A DNA stretch of 64,000 bases from Colius striatus. Its lineage: Eukaryota; Chordata; Aves; Coliiformes; Coliidae. Positions 1 through 9,500 of the stretch are shown piece after piece. A program made the translations under genes and the position numbers. The stretch covers positions 60,289,367 through 60,353,366 of the forward strand of contig NC_084760.1 of assembly GCF_028858725.1 (NCBI RefSeq), written 5' to 3'. Within the stretch, counting starts at the first letter, position 1. Every line of letters starts with the position of its first letter. The notes under the pieces are model-generated. The model saw only the letters and a list, made by a program, of their open reading frames with translations. It searched no databases and was not told where the DNA came from.

Positions 1-597
1 TTCAAAAATAACTATATGCTTCTTTTAAGACTTAACTCTGTTTAAGGCAGCTGCCCATAAGCCTTTAGTAAACAAAAGGAAATAGCATATACAGAGATGA
101 AGACTCCTAAAATCTAGATTAATAAAGCCTCAGAAGAGAAGAGTACCAAAGCTTAGCTTAGACACAGATTTGGTTCTGCTGGTGTCCCTCACTGACATGC
201 ATTCAGAGCAGCCCTGTGTAACAGCAGAATTTATGAGTGACTGGATTTCTAAAAGGCATTTCTTTCAGATCTAGAAACATATTTTGTGCAATCTGATTTT
301 TGGAATCACCCTGACACATAAGCTGAGGTTTGACTCACCTTGTCTCATCTGTGCACCTGACATGATAATAAATTAGCTTTAACTTACAGAAGATTTGCAC
401 AATTGATATGAAGTGATAAAGTTTTGCAAGTTACAAGAACAATAATTTTGTCTAAAGTTTCCTCATTTTATGATTTTAAAAAGTAAGACTTCTTCAGTGC
501 TTCTGACCTTCCATAATCCCATGACCATTTAACAGTTCTTTTTGATGCATCCCATTGTTATGATACTGGAGAATTTTAAATAGATTTTTTTTTCTTT
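1..597. other. Left-edge non-coding DNA (intron 2 of a partial vanin gene)
   Basis: This AT-rich stretch has no recognisable exon. It lies downstream (minus strand) of exon 2 of the left-edge vanin, so it should be intron 2 of that gene. In vanin copy B the next exon is about 1.7 kb from exon 2, so exon 3 is expected outside the window. Similarity to copy B intron 2 stops at about 598. Confidence 0.6.
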
Positions 598-688
598 AAA
601 TACTATTTTGTAGGCATTTGTTGGGAGCAGCCCATGACTCCATGAGACACCAGTTTGAAATCCCACTAACCACTGCAGAAGGAATCAC

Positions 689-1130
689 CTTGTGGGGTCG
701 GTGCAGGGAATCCAGCTCACCGCTGGATCCGGGATATCCTCCAGGTAGGGGTAGATGGCTTCTCTCGTGAAACGCCAGCCGTAAATGCCATCTTCGGGAG
801 TCACGATGATGTGGGCACCCTGACACAACAGGCTCCGTTAAGAACTCACCCATCAACAGAAAACCAGAAGAGTCTGCAGGAGCAGAAGCCTCTCACTATC
901 AACAATACACCTAGTACCTGCTGCGCAGCTTCCTTGATGGCCCCTTCCAAGACGTCCATGTTTCTGTTCATCAGGGCCAGAGCATCCTCAGGAGAGACGG
1001 GCTTGCTGGTGGCCTCTGGCAGGATGACTGCGTGCTCGTAGACGGCGGCGATGAAGGTGTCGGAGCCCAGGGTGTGGAGGGCTGTGAGCGCAAACACGGC
1101 AGCACACAGCAGAGGCCTGGGAGAGAGCAT
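689..1130 (-). CDS. VNN: Third vanin (pantetheinase) gene, exons 1-2 only, runs off the left edge
   Basis: Exon 1 is 1130-918 (71 codons from ATG at 1130) and exon 2 is 819-689, both on the minus strand. The reading starts with a signal-peptide-like stretch ([18 protein letters not shown]), then the vanin core [13 protein letters not shown]. Exon 2 carries [12 protein letters not shown], which holds the catalytic glutamate of the nitrilase-type E-K-C triad. Splice sites are intact (CAG|GT, CAG|GG, ACAAG|GTGATT). The predicted residues match exons 1-2 of copy B (14420-13979), and the DNA is about 99% identical at a constant offset of 13,290. Exons 3-7 would lie left of the window. It could be a full third gene or a two-exon fragment; the window cannot decide. 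Vanins hydrolyse pantetheine to pantothenate and cysteamine. Confidence 0.85.
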
Positions 1131-2132
1131 GGCTGCTGCCTGTGGCTCCTGCATCAGGCGTGGGGAATATAAACCCGACAGAGAGAGGCAGACACCAGTA
1201 AGCTTCCTTTGGAAATAATCTTCTATTGAGCAATCTGGGAAAGTACAGTTTAGGTCTGCCAACAATCAGGATATTTCTTTTTAGAGAGAACTCAAATAAA
1301 CATTGCTGTGAGACCTTGTTTCTAATTTGAAATTATATAAATGAAAGGTGAAGAAAAGGCTAAGAGACCATGTCAGATGCAGTACTGATCTACAGGGAGC
1401 TCCATGGAATGGACATCTGCACATTCCCCTCCAGGCTTCCAAATCCATCTCAGGGTGAACGCAGACTTCCCTGCTTAGGTCAAACTGCTCCATATAACCT
1501 TACTGCACGTGGCTGCCATTGGTTAAAAATTCAGCTGGTGCTTAAGGTAACCACCTGCATGAGGTACAGCTGTGTGCTTCAGAGTGGGGATGATCCATCA
1601 GCTCTTAGGACATGTATGAATCTGTCATGCCTCTTGCCTTTGGCCTAGCGCTCCTTGGAGTTGTAGCAGATGCCCTGAGAGTGTCCTCTCTCCTGAGCTC
1701 ATGCTGCAACATTCCCTAACCTTGTTTCTAATTTGAAATGATGCTTCTTCCTGGGCCCATACTCCAGCATAAGGTGACTGTGCTGATCTCTGCCTAGAAG
1801 AAACATACTCGCTTTGTGAGAAAGAATTAAATAACACAGTTGGCTTCTTACTATTTTTGTTACAAATGGCATTTTTTGCACAATAAACAATTTGCATTTA
1901 GTTGTACAAAGCAGGCTTTTTCTCATGGAAAGCAATTTTTGCTTAGTATTTTGGAAATAGAATGCTACTTCTATAGTTTCTGGTGCTTCATAAAAAAACT
2001 TTTGTTCGACCTGCAGTATGTCTGTGACGGTAAAGGAACATAACCTTCTTAATCAGAAAGAAACCAAAGAAAATATTGGTGACATTATTTTCCTCTTTTC
2101 TGTGTAGTTTCACCCAGACGTCTTATCTTTGT
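1131..2132. other. Upstream region of the left-edge vanin, paralogous to 14421-15200
   Basis: No gene is seen here. Up to about 1718 the DNA is about 99% identical to the region upstream of copy B. Beyond that point similarity falls to a patchy level but remains traceable: a shared CTGTGCTGATCT stretch near 1778 and 15018, and a shared GCACAATAA stretch near 1878 and 15174. Copy B carries a small CR1 tail here that this copy lacks. Confidence 0.7.
1165..1173 (-). promoter_or_regulatory. TATA-like box of the left-edge vanin
   Basis: The minus strand reads TTTATATTC about 35-43 bp before the ATG at 1130, at the same relative place as in copy B. This would give a very short 5' UTR, so it is a weak call. 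Confidence 0.3.
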
Positions 2133-2780
2133 TCATCAGCATCAAGACCTCCTCAGGAGAAACCGGCACTTCAGTGTCCTCTGACAAGACCACACTGTGC
2201 TCGTAGACAGCTGCAATGTAGCTGTCCAGGGCACAGGCCTCCAGAGCACACAGCACCACAAGCACAGCAGAGGCACCAGCTTCACGAAGCCTCATGGCTG
2301 GAGCCTGGAAGTCACCCAAGAGGAGGCCAGGGGCAAGCAAACACAAGGGGCTTTAAAAGGACAGTCTTACACAACACCTGGGAATTCCCCGGAGTGGCAG
2401 AAAGCTGCCAGCAGGAGATACAATCACACTGCCTGGAAAGCCTGACAAGAGCAAAGGGAAGGGAGCTGCCAGCATTGAGCAATTCTGCCTTACACCACTG
2501 ACAAGGAAGCCACCACTGTGCTACAGCTGAAGAAACACATTGCTTGCCAGATCTGCAAATGATGCAGGTGTGGCACTGCAGCAGCAATGTGACCTGAGGC
2601 AAGCCCAGCTCCCAGCAGGAAAACAAGGCAGAGCTTGGGAAATCTCAGCAAAGACCATCATGGACACATTCTGTCAGACTCGAGGGCCCTTGGGGCAGAA
2701 AGGGCAGCAGGAAGCAGGTGTCTGGGCCCTAGTCCTGTGCTGCCACATGCACACTGCCTGTCCCACCCCAGCTCACCAAA
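2133..2780 (-). pseudogene. VNN: Orphan vanin exon 1, a truncated copy of the copy A first exon and upstream region
   Basis: On the minus strand an ATG at 2295 opens [20 protein letters not shown], then the vanin stretch [13 protein letters not shown], nearly identical to exon 1 of copy A (28042-27830). The match covers about 2133-2674 (against 27888-28414) at roughly 99%, then weakens to about 2780. Downstream of 2133 the last 60 or so bases of exon 1 and its splice donor are missing and unrelated sequence follows. One visible coding change is EEV for EEA. With no donor and no exon 2 next to it, this is best read as a duplicated, broken first exon. Use as an alternative promoter for the left-edge gene cannot be excluded. 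Confidence 0.8.
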
Positions 2781-3826
2781 GCACCAGCTCAGCATTGCAG
2801 TGCCTTCTGGGGCAGATGCAAATCAAGGGGGGCTGCCAGGCAGCCTATTTGCCTGACAAACCCAACAGCACACTGCTTACTAACTGAGTTTTGAAAGCCT
2901 CTCGTTCCCAAAGATCTCTATTGCAAAAATTTAATGAATGGAACCCAGAATTTCTAAATGTTGCAGTCTGCTTTCTTACGTCTACAGATCACTCCCACAG
3001 AAATCTTGCCATTAATGCTGCACATGCACAAAAATCACTTGTATCTAGTTGCCTGGGTTTCTTAGCTTCTTTGTTTCTAACTCAGCTGTTAGGTAACAAA
3101 ACACTGTTTTTCTGCATGTCCCTTGAAGAAGTATTTATTGTCGGTGGTTACATACAGTCTTGTCTTTATACAGACTGAGTTAGTATGTGGATAATGGACT
3201 AGTTTCTATATTCTTGACTCACTTCACACAATAACACATTTCACAATAATAAATGTTATGCAATCTTTGTAGCAAGAATTTAGCATAGTGACAGCTTATG
3301 CCAGTCTTCCATAGGAAAACAACATACAATGTACCTAAACAAAACCGCAATGGCTTTGAACCAATCTTGAATCCTCAATTCAAGATACTCACCGCATTCA
3401 GGGTTAGGATCATATCCTTCCTGCATACACATTCCCTTAGCTGTAGGACTGGCATCAGCAGTGAGCAAAACCGAAGGAGCAGCCCTCAGCTCTGACACTG
3501 GCCACACACACTCACCGAATCCCTTCTGCATTGCTGGATGAGATCTTCTTGCTATAGCCTCCCTTAAATCCAGATCCTTTCCCTGGGAGAGAGATGAGGT
3601 ATCACCCACCACATTCCAGGGGACAAGTACAGTCTCCATGCTGAGCTTGTACCAATGGGAAGAGAATCTTCCTGGATAATGCCTTGCTGGATTGAGATCT
3701 GTCTATGGTCAGATAGGAACTGACTCTAAAAGTAAGAAGGTTTTAAGAGAAGGCGGCTCTAGCAGCAGTGATGTTGAGCTTCCATGAGTCATGAGTACGT
3801 TGCCTGGAGCTTTTGCTAAACATATC
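2781..3826. other. Intergenic DNA, no confirmed gene
   Basis: I see no recognisable protein or repeat family. Two short minus-strand open stretches (about 3640-3516 and 3495-3395) each end in a donor-like GTGAGT, but neither matches a family I know. They are discussed in the findings. Confidence 0.5.
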
Positions 3827-5263
3827 TGTTGTGGTTTGGCCCAGCTAGTACAGCAGCACCACGACAATCTCTCGCTTGGTGCCTCCATTCACCCCCACCC
3901 TTGTTAGGATGGCGGAGGCCCCAGCGAAATGGGAGTAAAAAGATGAGCAAGGTTGTTGTGGATTGAGACAAGGACAGGGAGGGCTCGCTGCCAATTACAG
4001 TTCCAGGCAAAACAGACTCCAGTACTCGACTTAGAGAGGAAAGTAGGAAAGTTTATTCTACAAGAAACAGAACAGAATAAAAGCAAAAGGGAGTAGGATG
4101 ATGAGAAAATTACAACCAGCACTTTAAGATCTCCCTCCCCCATCCCTCCTTTCTTCCCGGACCCAGCTCCCTGCTCCCGATATCTCTACCTCCTCCCTCA
4201 TCAACGGGTCAGGGGGGCAGGGAATGGGAGATGTGGTCAGTCTCTCACAGATGGGCTCTGCTGCTTCTATCTTCTCAGATGAGGACGACTCCTGGCATTC
4301 TTCCCCTACTCCAACATGGGATTCCTCCCCCGGGACACAGTCCTTAACAAACTTCTTTGGTGTGGGTTGTTCCCAGCAGCTGCGGCTTCTGCCGATATAG
4401 GGTCCCTCACACGGGATGCAGTCCTTGGTGAATATCTCTGGCTTGGATTCTTTGCTACAGTTGCAGTTTCTGCAGTTATAGGATCCCTCTCCGGGACAAG
4501 GCCTTTTCTGGGCATAAGTTTAATGAGCTGCTTTGTCGTGGGTTCCTCCCCACAGTTACAGCTGTGGATATTGGGTCCCTTCCTCGGGATACGGCCTCCC
4601 TCAGCTATAGTGATACAAGGTCCATTCTGCAGGACACGGCCTTTTCTGGCCATAGTTTTAAAGAAGAAAATCACTGCCCTTGGCTCAGGATCTGTAGTGA
4701 AATGATTGGGTCCCTACCATGGGACATGGCCTCCTCCGGCCATAGTCATTGTCCCTGGCTCAGGGCCTTTAATTAAGTGAATTGCTGCCCCTGGTCCAGG
4801 ACCAGCTTTAGCAACATGAGTCTCTGTCCCTGATATGGGGTCATTATCAAAATGAGTCTCTACCACTGATGCGGGGTCTTTAGCAAAATGCAAACAAATC
4901 TCAGCTTCACCAGGTCTCTCCGTAGAATGCAGGGGAGTCTCTGCTCCAGCACACCTCCTCCTGTCTTTCATCACTGACCTTGGAGTCAGCATAGTTGTTT
5001 CTCTCACTGTTCCTACTCCTTGCACCACCACCAGACAGAAGAAGAAAAAGGGACAGAAGAAGGAAGAAACAGGAAGAAAAAGGAGGAAGAAGCCTCCCCT
5101 TTCAGCTTCTTCTTAAAAAGTGATCGTGGAGGCATCTAACTGACTGAGCCCTGGAAGTGGGTCTGGCTCAGAGCTGGGGAGAGTTGTGAGCAACTTCTTA
5201 CAGGAGCCATCTTTACAGCCCCTTCCCCCTTATCAGAAAAGGCTGTCATGTCAAAGCATGACA
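3827..5263 (-). mobile_element. Solo LTR, ERVL-like avian family, long variant
   Basis: The element has TG...CA ends in a sequence of the TGTNNTGGTTTG type. On the minus strand it starts at 5263 and ends at 3827. A polyadenylation signal lies at 4057-4052, followed by a U5-like region ending in CCAAACCACAACA. The flanks ATATC (left) and ATGTC (right) look like a 5-bp target-site duplication with one mismatch, as ERVL-type elements make. It is about 1.44 kb, against about 1.0 kb for its relative at 45947. The extra length is made of imperfect internal repeats at about 4310-4960. No internal retroviral region is attached, so this is a solo-LTR fossil. Confidence 0.8.
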
Positions 5264-6261
5264 ATGTCATATGACACTATGAATGTCACATGTGAGTTTC
5301 TTACATTTGAAAACACAAAACTCATACAATGCACAGCAGTGATAATCAGCACCGGAGTTTGAATAGTATTTCCACTCCCAGTGCTCACCAGTTCCATAAG
5401 AGAAGTACATGGGACTGAGGAACTTGAGACTACCATGCTGAGTCCAGGAGTGGTGTCAGTGTGGGGAAAAGGAAGGAGAAACTATACTTGCAGTCTAGTT
5501 TAAGAGCTCTCTTAAAGACACAGAACATACACACGTTTATACACTGATATGGTAAAGGATGGTCACTAGAGTCCAGCAGCAGCAACAGCTCTCTGAAGGA
5601 GGTGAGGAATCAAAGATGTGAACAGTGCCTTCTCACTGGGATTAGCTGGTCCTAAGTAGAAATCTGAACCACTTAGTCCCTACAGCAAATTCATCTCCAG
5701 GGTATCACAACCCACCATTGTCAAGAAGGAGCAAAGGACAAAGGACAAAGCTTACTTCACATGTGTTGGTGTAATGTATCCAGAAAGAAGGAAAGAAAAT
5801 GCAAGGGAGGAGCTGCTATACAATACCAGATCACTTGGTATCTTCTTTACTGGGTGCAAACAATTACAGCACTGAAGAGTATCCAGTGCAGCCAGCAGCT
5901 GCTGACAAACTGTTGTTCAGAACTGACAAGCAGAATAATTTGAGGTTTCAATTCCAAGTTTTGGTTCAATAGAGATTTCAAAGAAATTATGATTCATGTA
6001 GAGTTCTGACCAAGAATTGGTGGCAGGTTTTGTTTCAGGGTTGGCTCTTTGAGTTGTTACTCAGCCTCCATGATGTACCATTCTACACTGTCGTGTACCA
6101 CATGACATGCACCAATGGTATAAAAGGCAGTAAAACCAAAGCAACGCAAATAGGAAAAAAAGTGGTAAAAGAGCAAACTTGCATAGATCAGCAAAAGTAT
6201 ATCAAAGACAAAGCATTATTGAGCTTTTCTGTGTAGAGCTGCCATAAATCACACCTTCACT
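5264..6261. other. Intergenic DNA between the LTR and the copy B 3' end
   Basis: Nothing recognisable is seen: no exon, no CR1 tail and no tandem array. Confidence 0.5.
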
Positions 6262-6267
6262 TTTATT
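6262..6267 (-). terminator. Candidate polyadenylation signal of vanin copy B
   Basis: The minus strand reads AATAAA about 316 bp past the copy B stop codon (6585-6583). The choice among AT-rich hexamers here is uncertain. Confidence 0.35.
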
Positions 6268-6582
6268 TACTGGTCTCATAATGATCTGTAACTACAAAAT
6301 ATGCAATGTCATTTTAATAAGAATGTATCCTTTAGACTGCAATATAAGTTTTCGGAGGGCTAGAAAAATTAAAATCCAGAAAACAGAAACACAACAGCTG
6401 TTTTGCACTAATAAAGGAAGACTAATCTTATTATATAAAATAGACATTTCACAATAAATGGTAGCATATTGCTAAAGAGTTTGTGCAGCTGGAAATAAGA
6501 AATGTAATTGGGATTGTAGCAGACAATGTTGCATCTCATTTGAACGTAATATTCATATTCTACAGCTTCAGCCATGGTAATA

Positions 6583-9500
6583 TCATGGGATGGCTGGTGG
6601 TTGTGGGTCTTGTTTCACATGATCTTTTTCATACCACCGTCCAAAAAGTGTCACAGTAATGACTGGTTTTGTTGGTCTTGTCTTACTTATCAAGCGGCCG
6701 TCATTCAATACCTGATTGAAAAAGGTAAGAGAAGCACATGATTAGAGAAGTAATCATATGAACATGCACAGAGCTCAGAAAAATGTGACAAAACAGGAAG
6801 AAGGTACATCAGCCCCTCTCTCCAACCAAAACTAGTGACTTCATTAAGATATTTAATAGATCTGACAATTCACTACGAGCAAGTTCACTTTGGCTGTTTC
6901 GAGACAGGTTTTTCCATTACTGTCCCACAGAGAGTCTAGCAGGACACAGCCCCAGGATCTGATTACCTCAAACTCCCCAGGGGCCAGCTGCACTCCGCTA
7001 TACAAGACTTCTGGAAAGACATAGTTGGTGCCAAATGTGCCACTGAGGGAGAACATCTCAAACTTGGTCTGAGCCGTCTCCACTGGCTGCCCACACGTGT
7101 TCTGATCTGTGCTCTTGCACTTGAGCAGTGTGCATATCTGCAGGGAGAGGACAACAGCATTTTTAGTAAGACAAAAACACTCTGGTAGGAAAGGTTTGTG
7201 TCATCAAAGGTACTATGAGTTGGAGCAGGTGAGCATCACAGTATTTCTTTCAGAATCTTTAAGCACCTTCTTTTTAGCTGTAGCTTATTTTAGCAATCCT
7301 TGATCTGATTGAGGATATTTCAGATCTGCACTGCCTTAGAAGTGCTGACAGAGCACCTTATTTTTTTTGTTCCTGAAGCCTGAATGCAGTCACTTTCACT
7401 CATTCTTCCAGTTGCCAGTTCTCTTGTTTGTGTCTCAGTAAGATGAGTTTGTAAATGAAAATTTTAGGCAAATGAAACAAAGTCTGCCTCATGGGTCCAT
7501 TGTGTAACTGTTCACAGAGGTCCTCTTATTTGTACATGTTGTTAATGACAATTCATTAGATGGCATGGCACTCCATTGGAAATCTGAATTTGTTGCTCTT
7601 CTTCCAACTCCTGGTGAATAAATGTCCCAGTGATGAAGTTAGGATCCTCTGTTATAGTTTTGTGTTAGTGGTTGCAGCACATAGAGGAACGCAGAGGAAG
7701 TAAGAATGGCAATGTTTTCAGTTTGTCTTTAGAGCTGATAAGTGTTTATGGACATCATGAAGAAATATGAAATATATCTAGCACTCCTGTGAAGTTTCAA
7801 AGAATGTTGGCTGGTTTTGCTGATAGGTGATGGAGCTTTTCTGTTTGTGTCAGATATTGGGTGGGTAGAAGCATCATATTTGCAAACATCAGAAGTATTA
7901 ATCATCAGCAAATATGTCTTTGCATTGAAATGCAAAGAAGCAGAAAAATAAAGAATAAAATTCCCTCAGCATGTTCTGAGCAAATGAAAAAATACTGGGG
8001 GGAAAGAGAAGAGTAGAAATTCCTGCCTTATCTAGAAAATTCAGTACTGGTAGAGACCATCTGGCAGCTTCCACAGTCACTGAAATAAATTTTCCAAGTG
8101 AGCTCACCAAGAACTAAATTTACCCAAGCTACCTTCTTAAATGTATTAGATGAGCTGTTTGCTGGCTAACACCTTCCCCCATATCCTGGAGTCTGTACGA
8201 GCTGATTTGCAAAGGCTGTATTGGTAGACAGAAGGAACTAAAAAAGAATAATCTGCTGTCACAACAACTTAATTATGGAGGCAACAAGAGTTTTCTAATA
8301 TGGCTTTGAGCAAGTTCAACCCAGATGTAACTCACTGTCTTCTTAAATATCTGATTAAAACATAGGAAGAGTGGACATTTCTAGTAAAAGCCATACCTAA
8401 TTTCAGTAAACTTCTTTTCTACAATTTCAGTAATGACAAAAATATTAACATCTCTGTGACTCTAAATTATTAGGGTGTCTCATAGATATTATCAATTGAC
8501 TTTTTAACAGTAACTGTCTGATGAAGATTACAGAAGAGATTCAGGACATTTACTGCAGATAGTTCCAAAAAAGGACCGAATCTTAGAAAATACTCCACAC
8601 CTAAAAAAAGCCGTACATGCACTCTGGGAACTTGAGAGAGGCTTAGAGACTCCTTCACTGCATTTGCGGGATTTAAAGGTAAGCAGGCTTGGACATTTTA
8701 GCAACTACTTCCCACTGCTAACAAATAGGACACCAGGACTCTGGTACACAAGAAAGCCATTGTCTCTTTCCCCCACAAAGATGAAGGTTTCTCCCTGTAA
8801 AGAAGCTTCTTAAAATAAGTACTTCCTTTCCAAAGAATCATTACCTGCAGATAGTATTGTCCTTCAACAACATGAAGCCTATCTAAAGCACCCAGCACAT
8901 AAACTTCATCTTGTTTCCCTACCATCTTGTAGGTCAAGTGACAGCAGAGTTCTTTCTGGCAAACAGTGAGATTCTCTTCAGGCTTAGTGAGCTCAGTGAA
9001 AGTGAATCGGTCATGGAAGACGAGTCCTTCAAAATCATGACCATTGGGTGAAAATGTTTTGACACTCAAAGCATATGAACTCCAGTTGACAGCAGGCAAG
9101 GAAGCCGGAGAAAGGCGAGGGTGTGAATCTACTTCAGCAATGAGGAGGTGACCATCCTCAGTTTTCATATTGTAGTAGTACGTTCTGGCTCCGTCTGGTG
9201 CATAAATACCGCTCCCTGAGGAAAGCACAATAGTCAGTCCAAAAGGAATGCAAAGTTTCATATCATCCTTATAACTGTCCCTACTGCTAGTTTATCCACT
9301 GTTTTGTGAATGACCATTAGCACCTCTATATGTAGAGCTCACTCTTTGGCAAAGAATAGCACTTATTTCCCTGAGTAAGGTCTGCTCACTGTAGCCAAAG
9401 GCAGAGGATACTGTGTTTATGGCCTCCCCAGTTCTCTGTTCTCCTATATGCAGTGCATTTGCTCGAGGATTCCTTTATACTCAGCTAATTGATGCAAAAG

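Noticed and set aside
596-856. Long minus-strand open frame overlapping vanin exon 2, repeated at 13859-14146
   Set aside because: It is a shifted-frame shadow of exon 2. The true frame carries the [12 protein letters not shown] motif.
4306-4705. Open frames of 122-129 codons in opposite strands
   Set aside because: They lie wholly inside the long solo LTR and reflect its internal repeats.
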